Notes: generated by a model not told the origin, from the letters alone. A DNA stretch of 52,151 nucleotides from Chitinophaga pinensis (GCA_945879015.1 CAMCUO010000015.1:1-52151); one strand, 5' to 3'. Counted from the stretch's first letter, positions 31,853 through 41,731 are shown. Program-made: numbers and translations.

Positions 31853-34534
31853 ATGAGAAAATTAATATATACGAGCACATTGTTAGCAATTTCTTTTTCT
31901 TCAATGGCTCAGCATGCAATCATAAAGGGTATAATAAAAAGTGACACTGACAATTACACAATTCCGTCCGCATCAATTAATTTGGATGGGTCAGTTTTTA
32001 AGACAAGTGATCTGAAGGGTGTATTTTATTTTGATAATATTTCTATTGGTGAACACAAATTAGTTTTTACTTTTTTGGGATATGAGAAAAAAGAAATGAT
32101 AGTAAATATTGCAGGAGAAAATGAAGTGTTCGATATGCAGGATTTGAAATTAAAGCAAAGTTCTGTTGTTATCTCTGAGGTTGCTATTACTTCACCTGCA
32201 AATAATTTTTCTGCTCGATATGAAGGTTCAAATGTGATTATTTCTTCAAAAGACATAGAACGAAGTAAACCTATTGGCACAGAGGAAATACTTAAAAAAG
32301 TTTCTGGTGTGAATGTATCAGGCGATATGGGGATTTCCAATAGATTAAATGTTGGTGTTAGAGGTTCTTACCCAAGACGCTCTGCAAATATTTTGCTTTT
32401 GGAAGACGGAACACCAATTGCTCCCGCTCCTTATTTATCACCAGAAGCATATTACAATCCTCCAAGCGACAGATTGGATGGCATTGAAATTTTGAAAGGT
32501 GCAGATATATTGGCTTACGGAAGCAATACGATGTATGCTGCGATAAATTACATTACAAAAAAACCACCATTAAAGCCTACGCTAGGAATAAATTTAACAG
32601 CAGGAGAAAATGGGTATCATTCCGAATATCTTACTTACGGTGGTACATGGAATAATGTTAGCGCAGAATTGCAGGTTTTAAATAAACAATTTGATGGATT
32701 TCAGGATAATTCTCAATCATCTATTTTTAACACGTCAGCAAAATTATATTCAGAGTTTAATCCCAGATCTTCTGTTTACGTCAAATTAAATTATCATCAG
32801 GAAAAATCAAAAGCAAGCTACAGCGCTTTAACTCCTTACACATTTTCTGTTGATCCTCGTCAGAATCCATTCGACTCAGATGATCTTACAACAAATCGTT
32901 ATGCTGTTGATTTGATTTACAATTTTAAATTATCAAAAAAGACTTTGCTCTCATCAAAAGTATACGTTTCTCAGTTTCAGCGTGATTGGTGGCGTCAGGA
33001 AAACACACTTATAAAAGCTTCAACTGCCGAAGCTTATTTGGGTAACAGTATTTACAATGACAGATATTCTTATTTGAATGGTCAGACGTTCGGAACGACT
33101 GATTATATCAGAGTAGGAAAGATTGTTGCAGGAAATGAAAGTACTAGAGCCCGTAATCGCTTATTTAGAGTTGGTGGTGTTCAACAAAGTTTTAAATATA
33201 ATATTGAAAAGGAAAATTTCACAATGAATCTTGAAATTGTTGCAAAAGCACATCTGGAAACTTTTAACAATATAGAAATGAAAAATGATTCTTCTCGTTT
33301 TTCGAAAAGTGGAACTATAGATAAAGATCAGTTTTTTGAATTGTCAGCATATTCTGGTTTATTAAAGGATAAATTTACTTTTAAGAAATTATCATTTACA
33401 CCTTCGTTACGTTATGAGTGGGTCGAAATGCGTTCTTTTGACCGATTGGCAATTTCAAAAATGACAGAGAATGACGGCAGCAAGTATTTTGGAAGTCTTA
33501 AAAATGTTTATTCAAGCTATATTCCAGGAGCAAATCTTTCCTGTGAAATCTTGTCAAACAAAACAAACCGAATGACTTTGTATGCTGGTGTTTATAAGGG
33601 ATATACGGCTCCAACTGCTGAAACAGGTTTTCTTAATGTTGAAGATGATATTGTATCCACTCCAACAGTTGATAAGCCAGTCAATAGAGATCCCGAAACT
33701 AGCTTGAATTACGAAGCCGGATTCAGAGGTTGTTTGTTGAAAGAATTTGCTTGTGTTCAGGCCACTTATTTTAATAATAACATTCAGAATTATTATTCAG
33801 CTGGTAGAAATGAAGCATTTCAAACGCTCGGAGCAGTTAATATTTACGGTGTAGAAGGTACTGTAAATTTAAATCTTCATAAATTGATGCAGAACGAAAA
33901 GCATCAGATTGTTATATCATTTTCCGGAACAATGATGAAAGGGAAAGTGTTAAGCGGATTATTGAAAGACTCTGATTTATTGAAAGCAAAACATACAGAC
34001 GCCACAAAAGCAGAGCTAATTGACAAAATTAATGCTGAAAGAAATGGATATGATGTTTATTTTACAAGCTCAACTAGTAGTGATAGCTTAGTTACTAATG
34101 AATTGACGGTATCTGATTTTAATAAAATAAAACGTTTAGATTTTAAATTTGGTAATGATGGAATTGCAAATAATACAGTGCCATATTTACCTCCTTACAT
34201 TCTAAATGCAGGCATCTCATATTCACTAAAAGGATTATCTGTAGGACTAAATCTTAATTATGTAGCAAAGCAATATACCGATTATCTGAATTTTGATAGC
34301 GAAACTGCCGAAGGCGCTATTGGTAGTTTGCAAGCATTTAAAACAATTGATGCAAACATTGCTTATTCATTTGAAAATAGTAAAAATAAATACCTTGGCG
34401 GCTTAACCTTGTTTGTAGCAGCTAAAAACATTACAAATCAGGTTTATAAAGCGTCTCGCTTGCATCGTTTATCATCAGGAATTATGCCTGGTGGTTTTCG
34501 ACAAATTAATGCTGGAATTAAGTTGAATTTTTAA
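31853..34534 (+). CDS. TonB-dependent receptor, FecA-like
   Basis: The 893-residue outer-membrane protein has a signal peptide (1-20, ending SMAQ) and a CarboxypepD-regulatory-like domain (about 22-100, GIIKSDTDNYTIPSASI ... FTFLGYEKKEM). The plug domain (about 105-240) contains GSYPRRSANILLLEDGTPIAPAPYLSPEAYYNPPSDRLDGIEILKG, close to the FecA ferric-dicitrate group; its IEILKG stretch is followed by YGSNTMYAAINYIT. A 22-strand barrel follows, ending in phenylalanine (NAGIKLNF) as required for insertion. It imports a metal chelate, most likely ferric, with TonB energy; the ligand is inferred from the family. I chose the ATG at 31853 from the signal peptide and the promoter. Confidence 0.92.
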   Translation: MRKLIYTSTLLAISFSSMAQHAIIKGIIKSDTDNYTIPSASINLDGSVFKTSDLKGVFYFDNISIGEHKLVFTFLGYEKKEMIVNIAGENEVFDMQDLKLKQSSVVISEVAITSPANNFSARYEGSNVIISSKDIERSKPIGTEEILKKVSGVNVSGDMGISNRLNVGVRGSYPRRSANILLLEDGTPIAPAPYLSPEAYYNPPSDRLDGIEILKGADILAYGSNTMYAAINYITKKPPLKPTLGINLTAGENGYHSEYLTYGGTWNNVSAELQVLNKQFDGFQDNSQSSIFNTSAKLYSEFNPRSSVYVKLNYHQEKSKASYSALTPYTFSVDPRQNPFDSDDLTTNRYAVDLIYNFKLSKKTLLSSKVYVSQFQRDWWRQENTLIKASTAEAYLGNSIYNDRYSYLNGQTFGTTDYIRVGKIVAGNESTRARNRLFRVGGVQQSFKYNIEKENFTMNLEIVAKAHLETFNNIEMKNDSSRFSKSGTIDKDQFFELSAYSGLLKDKFTFKKLSFTPSLRYEWVEMRSFDRLAISKMTENDGSKYFGSLKNVYSSYIPGANLSCEILSNKTNRMTLYAGVYKGYTAPTAETGFLNVEDDIVSTPTVDKPVNRDPETSLNYEAGFRGCLLKEFACVQATYFNNNIQNYYSAGRNEAFQTLGAVNIYGVEGTVNLNLHKLMQNEKHQIVISFSGTMMKGKVLSGLLKDSDLLKAKHTDATKAELIDKINAERNGYDVYFTSSTSSDSLVTNELTVSDFNKIKRLDFKFGNDGIANNTVPYLPPYILNAGISYSLKGLSVGLNLNYVAKQYTDYLNFDSETAEGAIGSLQAFKTIDANIAYSFENSKNKYLGGLTLFVAAKNITNQVYKASRLHRLSSGIMPGGFRQINAGIKLNF

Positions 34535-34553
34535 TTGTTTAGTTAATACCACC

Positions 34554-34588
34554 AAAAGCGTTCACTTCTAGCAGTGGGCGCTTTTTTT
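34554..34588 (+). terminator. Terminator after the receptor gene
   Basis: A 13-bp stem (AAAAGCGTTCACT with AGTGGGCGCTTTT, two G-U pairs), 6-base loop and T run. Confidence 0.92.
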
Positions 34589-34609
34589 ATTTTTAAGTTT
34601 TCAAATTGT

Positions 34610-34617
34610 TATATTTG
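34610..34617 (+). promoter_or_regulatory. -7 box (TATATTTG) of the BadF-type kinase gene
   Basis: TATATTTG lies 17 bases before the ATG at 34635. The matching upstream element falls in the T tract of the preceding terminator and is not distinct. Confidence 0.55.
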
Positions 34618-34634
34618 GTGAAAATCACATTAAA

Positions 34635-35510
34635 ATGATTCTAATAGCAGACAGCGGCTCCACCAAAACGGATTGGCGGTTAATTGATGAAAACAAACAA
34701 ATTCATCAGTTTTCAACTCAAGGTATCAATCCGTATTTTAATTCCACAGAGCATATCGTTAGTGTATTGAAATCAGAGCTTATTCCTCAACTAAAATCTG
34801 ACCCTTCGACTCCGCTTTGGGTGACAGATAATTTGGAATTTGAAATTCATTTCTATGGAGCGGGATGTAGAGTAGAGGATAAGAAAAAAATAGTAGAGAA
34901 AGCCTTATCAGAAGTTTTCCCGAAAAGCAAAATTGAAATCTTTTCCGACATGCTTGGAGCAGCCCATTCACTTTGTGGAAAAAATGCAGGAATTGCTGCT
35001 ATTTTAGGTACCGGAGCAAACACTTGTTATTACGATGGAAAGAATATTGTTGAGAACAGAACTTCTACTGGATATATTTTAGGAGATGAAGGAAGCGGAG
35101 CACACATTGGAAAAACATTTATTCAAGCTTTTTTAAATGATGAATTGCCCAAGGATTTAGCTGATAGATTTATTGCACGATTTAAATTAAGTAAGGATGA
35201 TATTATTGATGCGGTTTATAGACAACCAATGCCGAATCGTTTTTTAGCCTCTTTTAGTAAATTCATTTATCAAAATGTAAAAGAACAATTCATAATTGAT
35301 TTAGTAGCAAATTGTTTTCATCAGTTTTTTGATAAACATATTTGCAAATACGAAAAGCATAAAGAGGTAAAATTGAGTTGCACTGGTTCTGTTGCTTTTT
35401 ATTACAGCAATATTCTAAGAGCAGTTGCATTGGAAAAAGGAGTGTCAATTGATACAATTACTGAAACTCCGATTGCAGGGCTTACGCTTTATCATTTAGG
35501 AGAATCGTAG
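34635..35510 (+). CDS. BadF/BadG-type ATPase, putative N-acetylglucosamine kinase
   Basis: The 291-residue ASKHA-fold protein starts MILIADSGSTKTDWRL with the phosphate-1 motif DSGSTKTDW (6-14). It also has SDMLGAAHSLCG, the phosphate-2/adenosine motifs AILGTGANTCYYDG and GYILGDEGSGAHIGK, and SCTGSVAFYY near the end. Bacteroidota members of this size are annotated as N-acetylglucosamine kinases by homology to mammalian NAGK, and would act on amino sugars from peptidoglycan recycling or chitin. The substrate is inferred, not shown. The gene is monocistronic. Confidence 0.85.
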   Translation: MILIADSGSTKTDWRLIDENKQIHQFSTQGINPYFNSTEHIVSVLKSELIPQLKSDPSTPLWVTDNLEFEIHFYGAGCRVEDKKKIVEKALSEVFPKSKIEIFSDMLGAAHSLCGKNAGIAAILGTGANTCYYDGKNIVENRTSTGYILGDEGSGAHIGKTFIQAFLNDELPKDLADRFIARFKLSKDDIIDAVYRQPMPNRFLASFSKFIYQNVKEQFIIDLVANCFHQFFDKHICKYEKHKEVKLSCTGSVAFYYSNILRAVALEKGVSIDTITETPIAGLTLYHLGES

Positions 35511-35546
35511 CGAATTTTTCTACGCGGAGTTCTCAGAATTTTACTG

Positions 35547-35564
35547 TCCTGATAGCTATCGGGA
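35547..35564. repeat. TCCTGATAGCTATCGGGA palindrome
   Basis: A near-perfect 18-base palindrome (one mismatch) just after the kinase gene. It shares TCCCGA/TCGGGA ends with the hairpin at 4431-4448. Confidence 0.6.
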
Positions 35565-35584
35565 TTCACAGAGAGATATTTAAA

Positions 35585-35612
35585 AAAAAGGAACCCTTGT
35601 GGTTCCTTTTTT
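35585..35612 (+). terminator. Terminator between the kinase gene and yebC
   Basis: AAAAAGGAACC pairs with GGTTCCTTTTT over an 11-bp perfect stem, with loop CTTGT. The A-rich left arm and T-rich right arm would make it work in both directions, also ending the convergent yebC transcript. Confidence 0.9.
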
Positions 35613-35668
35613 CTTTGTGTCCTTAGTGCCTTAGTGGTAAAAAAAATTGCTGTAAACCTTTTGAGAGG

Positions 35669-36376
35669 TTATTTCATATTATGATAAACAGTCTGCACAT
35701 CATCATCTTCCTCTAATTTATTTACCAACTTCATTACTTCTTCTACTTGTGCATCACTTAACTCAACCGTTAAATTTGGAATGCGTTCTAATTCTGAACT
35801 GATAATGTTTAACTTTTTTTCTTCCAATGCTTTTTGCATTTTACCAAAATCAGTAAAAGCGGTATAAATAACAATTTCTTCTTCGTCACTTTCTATCTCG
35901 TCAGCACCGAAATCAATCAATTCGAATTCCAGTTCTTCCATGTTCACTTTTTCATTTTTGATGCGGAATACACCTTTACGATCAAATAAGTAGTCGAGAG
36001 AGCCTGTTTTGCCTAATTCTCCACCATATTTATTGAAGTTCATTCTAACATTTGCGACTGTACGGGTAGGATTATCGGTAGCACATTCAATTAGAATTGC
36101 AATTCCATACAATCCTTTCCCTTCATACACCATTTCTTCCAAGTTGGTGGAATCTTTTGAAGTAGCACGTTTGATAGCCGCATCAATATTTACCTTGGGC
36201 ATGTTCAAGCCCTTAGCGTTTTGAATAGCTACTCGTAATCGTGAGTTACCATCTGGATCACCACCTCCAAGTTTTATTGCAATCGCAATCTCTTTTCCAA
36301 TTCTTGTAAAACCTTTCGCCATTTTATCATAGCGGGCAAACATTTTGTACTTACGTTTTTCAAATACACGTCCCAT
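35669..36376 (-). CDS. YebC/PmpR-family protein (TACO1 family)
   Basis: The 235-residue protein has the three-domain YebC layout: KMAKGFTRIGKEIAIAIKLGGGDPDGNSRLRVAIQNAKGLNMPK at the N-terminus and VYEGKGLYGIAILIECATDNPTRT in the middle. The acidic end is FELIDFGADEIESDEEEIVIYT. The N-terminus (MGRVFEKRKYKMFARYDKMAK) replaces the common MAGHSKWANIKHRK start and marks the Bacteroidota-type subgroup. Members have been described as transcription regulators and, more recently, as translation factors that help ribosomes at proline stretches, so the regulator label should be read with care. Confidence 0.92.
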   Translation of the reverse strand: MGRVFEKRKYKMFARYDKMAKGFTRIGKEIAIAIKLGGGDPDGNSRLRVAIQNAKGLNMPKVNIDAAIKRATSKDSTNLEEMVYEGKGLYGIAILIECATDNPTRTVANVRMNFNKYGGELGKTGSLDYLFDRKGVFRIKNEKVNMEELEFELIDFGADEIESDEEEIVIYTAFTDFGKMQKALEEKKLNIISSELERIPNLTVELSDAQVEEVMKLVNKLEEDDDVQTVYHNMK

Positions 36377-36423
36377 AAATAGAAATTATAAATGATGAAT
36401 TATAGATTATAAATTTTTAAAAA

Positions 36424-37899
36424 TTAATGTTGAATTACTATTTTTTGTGTTTTCACAGAAATATTATCTGATAAGCGAATTGTATAGATTCCTTCTATCA
36501 AACTTTCTGCTTCAATAATAATACTCTCTGTTCCTTTAACTTCTATGATTTCATCTAATACTTTTTTTCCAAGTATATCAAAAAGTTCAATTGTGGTTTT
36601 GCCTGTAAATAAACTTAAATCGATGTTTATTTTATTATTCGCTGGATTAGGATAAATATTAAAATTAACCTCATTTGCAACTATGCTTTCCGGAATGGAA
36701 GTGAAAAAAATAACTTCAGGAACATTTGCCAAACATAGTGTATCTGTTTTTATTAGATAGATGTCATCAATAGTCGCCAGATTAAAGCTATTGGAAGTTC
36801 CGCAAATAATAAATGCATTATCAGCAGTTGGTTCTAGAGAAAATGCTTCATCCCTTTCTAAATCTCCAAACGTTGTTAAGCCATAATATGACCAGTCACT
36901 TTTTAAAGTATAAAAAACTATATCGCCATTACCACCACTATCACCATAAGATTTAGTTGTTCCTGCCATGGAAACTTTTCCGTTTGCATCTTCAGTAATG
37001 GAAACAAATTTGTCATCTTGAGTTCCTCCTAATGTCAAAATAGAATCTGTTACTCCTAGTGGAGATATTTTCATCAAAATTCCAAAAGATGTTGCTCCGA
37101 AATTTTTTGATTCACCCGTTAATAAATATCCACCAAACTGACTTTCTACAACATCGTTACCAAAATCAGCGGCAGGACCACCATATTTACTAGACCATAA
37201 ACTATCACCATTAATTTGATTCAATTTAAGTGTATAAAAATCGCCATCAATATCTCCATTACTTTTGCTAGTTCCTGTTACTAAATAATTTCCATCGCTA
37301 GTTTGAATAATTGATTTTGCAATATCTTGTTCTGGCCCACCAAATGTTTTTGTCCAAGTGGTATCGCCCGCTGAGTCGGTTTTGATGATGTAATAATCCT
37401 CATCACCATTTCCGAAACTATATGTTTCTCCGCAAATAATATATCCGCCATCTAATGTTTGTTCAACACAATTTCCAAAATCCCAATTTGTTCCTCCGTA
37501 AGTTTTTGTCCAGCTGGTATTATAAAATTTGTCCAGTTTAATCATATATACATCATAACCGCCCGCTCCGTAACTATTTGTATAGCCCAAAACAACATAT
37601 CCGCTATCGGCTGTTTGTTTTACGCATGTTCCTCTGTCGATATTAATTCCACCAAATGTTTGTTGTCTTTTGGGAACTCCCAACGAATCGGTTTTAACCA
37701 TATAAATATCCGTACTTCCCGCTCCGAAACTACTTGTTGAACCAACAACAACATAACCACTATCAATTGTTTGTTGAGCAGAAACACCATAGTCGTAACC
37801 AATATTGCCAATGACTTTCCTGAATTTAATTTGAGCATTTAATAAATTTCCAAAAGAAATTAGAGCAATCAAAAGCAGAAGAAAATGTTTATTTTTCAT
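36424..37899 (-). CDS. Secreted repeat (propeller-like) protein with T9SS type A sorting domain
   Basis: The 491-residue protein has a signal peptide (1-22) and about seven repeats of about 50-58 residues (residues 30-400). Each has the pattern GG/GNxGxDxGxxxxQTxDGGYxxxGxTxSFGxGxxDxYxxKxDxxG. This pattern forms beta-propeller-like blades in many Bacteroidota surface proteins. The C-terminus (IYPNPANNKINIDLS ... LFDILGKKVLDE ... IEGIYTIRL ... QKIVIQH) is a type A sorting domain. It begins 5 bases after the kdsA stop codon, so it is the last gene of a lipoprotein-barrel-kdsA-cargo operon. Confidence 0.9.
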   Translation of the reverse strand: MKNKHFLLLLIALISFGNLLNAQIKFRKVIGNIGYDYGVSAQQTIDSGYVVVGSTSSFGAGSTDIYMVKTDSLGVPKRQQTFGGINIDRGTCVKQTADSGYVVLGYTNSYGAGGYDVYMIKLDKFYNTSWTKTYGGTNWDFGNCVEQTLDGGYIICGETYSFGNGDEDYYIIKTDSAGDTTWTKTFGGPEQDIAKSIIQTSDGNYLVTGTSKSNGDIDGDFYTLKLNQINGDSLWSSKYGGPAADFGNDVVESQFGGYLLTGESKNFGATSFGILMKISPLGVTDSILTLGGTQDDKFVSITEDANGKVSMAGTTKSYGDSGGNGDIVFYTLKSDWSYYGLTTFGDLERDEAFSLEPTADNAFIICGTSNSFNLATIDDIYLIKTDTLCLANVPEVIFFTSIPESIVANEVNFNIYPNPANNKINIDLSLFTGKTTIELFDILGKKVLDEIIEVKGTESIIIEAESLIEGIYTIRLSDNISVKTQKIVIQH

Positions 37900-37904
37900 C
37901 GTGT

Positions 37905-38720
37905 TTATTTTATTGCATTTCTGATTTTCATCAAATCTAACATCAACTTTTCAAAGTGATCCAAGTGAAGCATGTTAGCACCGTCCGATTTTGCTTTTGC
38001 TGGATTCGGATGCGTTTCTAAAAATATCCCATCTGCACCAACAGCAATTGCTGCTTTTGCAATAGTGCCAATCAATTCTGGTCGACCACCGGTTACACCA
38101 CTTGTTTGATTTGGTTGTTGTAATGAATGTGTTATATCCATCACCACTGGAACATTATTTTTTTGCATTTCTGGAATTCCTCTATAATCAACTACCAAAT
38201 CCTGATACCCTAAAAATGTTCCGCGCTCCGTCAACATAATATTTGAATTTCCTGATTCACGAACTTTGTCAACAGCAAATTTCATCGACTCAGCAGAAAG
38301 AAATTGTCCTTTTTTAATATTTACATGTTTTCCAGTTAAAGCTGCAGCAACCAATAAATCTGTTTGTCGGCACAAGAAAGCTGGAATTTGCAATACGTCC
38401 ACATATTTTGCTGCCATTGCCGCATCTTCATGTGTGTGAATGTCGGTAAGTGTTGGAATGTTAAAATGCTTTCCTATTTTCGCAATAATCTCTAATCCTT
38501 TTTCATCGCCAATTCCAGTGAATGAATCCAATCGCGAACGATTTGCTTTTTTAAATGATGCTTTGAAAATATATGGAATTCCAAGTTTATCAGTTACCGT
38601 TTTTACTTTTTCTGCAATCTCAAAACAGATTTCTTCGGTTTCAACAGCGCATGGACCAGCAATTAAAAAAAAGTTGTTGTTCTCTAAATGTTTAATATTC
38701 TTAATATTCTTTAACGACAT
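37905..38720 (-). CDS. kdsA: 3-deoxy-8-phosphooctulonate synthase (KdsA)
   Basis: The 271-residue enzyme condenses arabinose-5-phosphate and PEP to Kdo-8-phosphate for LPS. It has FFLIAGPCAVETEE (residues about 17-30), FKASFKKANRSRLDSFTGIGDEKGL, TDIHTHEDA, QIPAFLCRQTDLL, NIKKGQF, DITHSLQ and FLETHPNPAKAKSDGANM. CRQTDL and HPNP are the metal/PEP-site regions. The Cys in FLCRQTD could mark a metal-dependent form, but this is not decisive. Four bases separate it from the upstream DUF5723 gene. Confidence 0.97.
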   Translation of the reverse strand: MSLKNIKNIKHLENNNFFLIAGPCAVETEEICFEIAEKVKTVTDKLGIPYIFKASFKKANRSRLDSFTGIGDEKGLEIIAKIGKHFNIPTLTDIHTHEDAAMAAKYVDVLQIPAFLCRQTDLLVAAALTGKHVNIKKGQFLSAESMKFAVDKVRESGNSNIMLTERGTFLGYQDLVVDYRGIPEMQKNNVPVVMDITHSLQQPNQTSGVTGGRPELIGTIAKAAIAVGADGIFLETHPNPAKAKSDGANMLHLDHFEKLMLDLMKIRNAIK

Positions 38721-38724
38721 ATTT

Positions 38725-39987
38725 TTATCTGAAATTTTTAATAAGTGAAATGTATGCTGATTGTCCGCAAGCTTTTTTAGGAGTTATAAAACCTTCTAAA
38801 TTATTGCTTCCAGCATAAATGATAAATCCTTTTCCAAGATTAGCAAAAGCACCTAATCCATAGTTAAACTTCCCATAACCACCATAACCAAGAGTTGCGG
38901 AGATAATGAATTTAGGATTGATAATAAAATTTCCTTTTACATAAACTAACAAATGGTAATTTCCATTGAATACATATCGAATTCCTTCAACCATTTCAAA
39001 ATGTTTTGTGAAACGCGTTTCATAACTTAAATTCAAAACAGAAGGAAGTGTTACTGAAAAAGATTGATTTTTAAAAGGGGCAATAGTGCTGATAATACTG
39101 TCTTGTGAAGTATTAGCAAAAGTAGAATCTTGCAAATCGTAAACGCTGCTTACATTAAATCCTTCGTAATGAAAAAGTGAATCTTGATTCATGAAAAGTG
39201 ATTTATCATTGAACTTAATCGATCCAACATCAGCAACAGAAACGCGTAATTTCGAATCTCCAAAGCGTGTTTTAAAAGGTGCTTCAAAATAAATGTCGAT
39301 GCTTGCACCGAACCCATTGAATGCGCCAATTCCTTTTTTTGCAGTATCCGACATAGCTACTTGCATGTTTGTGTTGAAGTCAATGTATTGTCCATCTTCG
39401 CTGGTGAATAATTCAGCTTTTTGCGCAAAGATGGATGCGTATTGTTCGCCTTTTAAGAATGAAAGAGCAATTCCCCATCGCGCAGCACTATCATATTTTG
39501 AAGAAAACAATCCAACTTGTAATTGCTGGTAACGAAGAAAATTTAAATTAAAATCATTAAAGTCGGCTGTTTCTCCTGCAAAATCAGAGTTTCCATAAAA
39601 TCCAACTTTGTAAAAATCTCTTGAATAGCGTGCATCAAAATGTGCACGGTCGCGCACACTAAAAAACAAACTAATATTCTTTTTATGGAAGATGGAGTCT
39701 AATTTTATTCCAACATAAATTCCATAGTTCAAATCTGCACCAATGGTATTCATCTTTTTGGTGCGTTTCAGAACTTTATCTTTTAAATCAGCATCAATAA
39801 ATCCTCCTTTGTAAAATTTGTTTATAAACTGAGAAGTAAGAGCAGTAGCGTTAATTCCGTAATCGGCAACTAAACCAATACGTGTTTTAGTTGAATCAGG
39901 AAATTCATCTGAGAAAATTGCAGCAATTTGAGCATCTGCATTTATCTGAACAGAAAATATAGCAAGTGTGAATAATATCTTTTTCAA
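38725..39987 (-). CDS. Outer-membrane beta-barrel protein, DUF5723-like
   Basis: The 420-residue protein has a signal peptide (1-19, ending ADAQ) and many short alternating strands typical of an outer-membrane barrel. Examples are GADLNYGIYVGIKLDS, LFFSVRDRAHFDARYSRDFYKVGFYGNSDFAGE and ISATLGYGGYGKFNYGLGAFANLGKGFIIYAGSNNLEGFI. The pattern matches DUF5723 proteins of Bacteroidota, which are PorV/FadL-like in shape; their function is unknown. It is 8 bases after the lipoprotein gene and 4 bases before kdsA in the same operon. Confidence 0.8.
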   Translation of the reverse strand: MKKILFTLAIFSVQINADAQIAAIFSDEFPDSTKTRIGLVADYGINATALTSQFINKFYKGGFIDADLKDKVLKRTKKMNTIGADLNYGIYVGIKLDSIFHKKNISLFFSVRDRAHFDARYSRDFYKVGFYGNSDFAGETADFNDFNLNFLRYQQLQVGLFSSKYDSAARWGIALSFLKGEQYASIFAQKAELFTSEDGQYIDFNTNMQVAMSDTAKKGIGAFNGFGASIDIYFEAPFKTRFGDSKLRVSVADVGSIKFNDKSLFMNQDSLFHYEGFNVSSVYDLQDSTFANTSQDSIISTIAPFKNQSFSVTLPSVLNLSYETRFTKHFEMVEGIRYVFNGNYHLLVYVKGNFIINPKFIISATLGYGGYGKFNYGLGAFANLGKGFIIYAGSNNLEGFITPKKACGQSAYISLIKNFR

Positions 39988-39995
39988 ACTAAAAA

Positions 39996-41600
39996 TTATT
40001 GAAATTGTATTGTATAATTAAAATCTCCTACCAGTTTAACATCTATAGAGTAATCGCTATAGATTTTGATGTACGGATTAGGCGGAGGTTGTGCGCTGGT
40101 ATTAAATTTTACTTTGAGCACCACTTTTTTAGTATCGTATAATAAATTCATTTTACTTTCGCTGATAGGAATAGTAATTTTCGTTAATTTTTTGCCAATC
40201 ACTCTTGATGCAGAATTAATTGGTGCTTCAACAATTGTATTTGCATATCCAAAAATAGAATCAGTTACAGCATTGCTTTCGTTTAACAAATACAGTTGCA
40301 CTTGGGCATCAAAAGGAAAACCATTGTTTGCAAATAAAGTAATGGTTCCTTCATGAATATTTTGAGTTCCATCCGTTTGAGAAATATTCAAATTCAATGT
40401 GTCTTGCAAAGTCAAATTTGTTGCAACCAATGAAAGTGGAATTTCCATATCCAATGAAGCTTTCATCAATTTATCAGAATAAATAAAATCATTAGAACCA
40501 GAAATGTTTCCTAAAGGATTAGTGATGATTTGCATGGAATAACCAAACTTATTTGGTAAATTCTCAATCATTGGTTTAATGTTGGAGTTAGCTGTATTTA
40601 AAGGGAAATTAGCATAAGTAGGATAAACAATGCCGCCACTTTCGGAAGCGCGATTGATATTGATTGTACTTCCAATCATACTATTAGTTAAATTGATAGT
40701 TGTTCCAGTGCGAGTATTAATAGAACTGATATTATTCACAAACAAACGAGCATCCATTCCAATTGGGTTTTCTAATTTGAAATTGAAATCAACATCTTCT
40801 AATAAAATTGTTCCATCTACAATTCTATCAAATAAAGTAAAATCGCTTGTGGTTGGACCAACATTGTAAGTGTTATTTCCAAAATAACCTTTTGCGTAGT
40901 AAGGAATTATATCAAAGAAAGTATTATCGATAATCAAGCTATCCGCTGGAGTGACAAGAACTGTATCTAAAGCTGCTCCGCTAACTTGCGCAATTAAGCT
41001 TGTATAAATAGTATTTATTTGAGTTCCAGCTGGACCAGTTAAATCAATTGTATATCCAGTTAAATCATATGTTTGATTGAAGATACCAGGATTAGTACCA
41101 ACTCTTGCCGGAACAGTGATAGGTTTTGAAAAAGCATTTCCTAACGCGTCAGTTGCGCATGGAATTGAATAAACGTAAGTAGTTACTTCACGAATTTCAC
41201 TTTTCAATTTAAAAGTAACAAAGCCTGATTTTATAATCACCGTTTTTAACTCAATTCCAGGCAGAGAATATGTTGTAGAAGTTGAAGAAGGAAAAGGAAT
41301 AACTTGTCCGGGATTCAAAGTTGTATTGAAAGGTAACGCATAGCCATTGTGAATAGTTGTATCTCCAATATTAAACAAGGTATCTATGTCAATTTTGTAT
41401 AAATCGTTCTTAAATACAATTTTTAAGGAGCTATCTGGATTTGCTTGTAGAATTGAGTCGGGAAGAATATTGTTAATAGTCATACTAGCATTAATCAATG
41501 GCGTAAGAATATCAGTATCCCAAGAAGCTTTTTCCATCTCTTTTCTGCAAGAAGAGAAAAGGATTGGTGCAATAAATAATAATAAGAGATACTTTCTCAT
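39996..41600 (-). CDS. Large lipoprotein of unknown function
   Basis: The 534-residue protein has a lipoprotein signal (MRKYLLLLFIAPILFSSCRKE, lipobox Ser-Ser-Cys18), so it should be anchored to a membrane. The mature part is rich in Thr, Asn and Ile beta-strand segments with no recognised catalytic motif. The final part, with KYSDYSIDVKLVGDF-like strands, suggests beta-sandwich domains. It is the promoter-proximal gene of the operon with DUF5723, kdsA and a T9SS cargo gene, with an 8-base gap to the next. A joint surface role with the barrel protein is plausible but unproven. Confidence 0.75.
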   Translation of the reverse strand: MRKYLLLLFIAPILFSSCRKEMEKASWDTDILTPLINASMTINNILPDSILQANPDSSLKIVFKNDLYKIDIDTLFNIGDTTIHNGYALPFNTTLNPGQVIPFPSSTSTTYSLPGIELKTVIIKSGFVTFKLKSEIREVTTYVYSIPCATDALGNAFSKPITVPARVGTNPGIFNQTYDLTGYTIDLTGPAGTQINTIYTSLIAQVSGAALDTVLVTPADSLIIDNTFFDIIPYYAKGYFGNNTYNVGPTTSDFTLFDRIVDGTILLEDVDFNFKLENPIGMDARLFVNNISSINTRTGTTINLTNSMIGSTININRASESGGIVYPTYANFPLNTANSNIKPMIENLPNKFGYSMQIITNPLGNISGSNDFIYSDKLMKASLDMEIPLSLVATNLTLQDTLNLNISQTDGTQNIHEGTITLFANNGFPFDAQVQLYLLNESNAVTDSIFGYANTIVEAPINSASRVIGKKLTKITIPISESKMNLLYDTKKVVLKVKFNTSAQPPPNPYIKIYSDYSIDVKLVGDFNYTIQFQ

Positions 41601-41701
41601 GGCTATTGGTATTTCGACCGATTTTATCTGCTAAAAATACTAAAAAATATTCAAAAAAAGGTAAAAAGCCTAAGCTCATAGGTAAAAACACATGTAGATT
41701 T

Positions 41702-41731
41702 TTGTTTGAATTGAATATTACAATACCTTTG
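41702..41731 (+). promoter_or_regulatory. Promoter of the small membrane protein gene
   Basis: TTG (41702-41704), 19 bases, TACCTTTG (41724-41731), 23 bases before the ATG at 41755. Confidence 0.7.
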
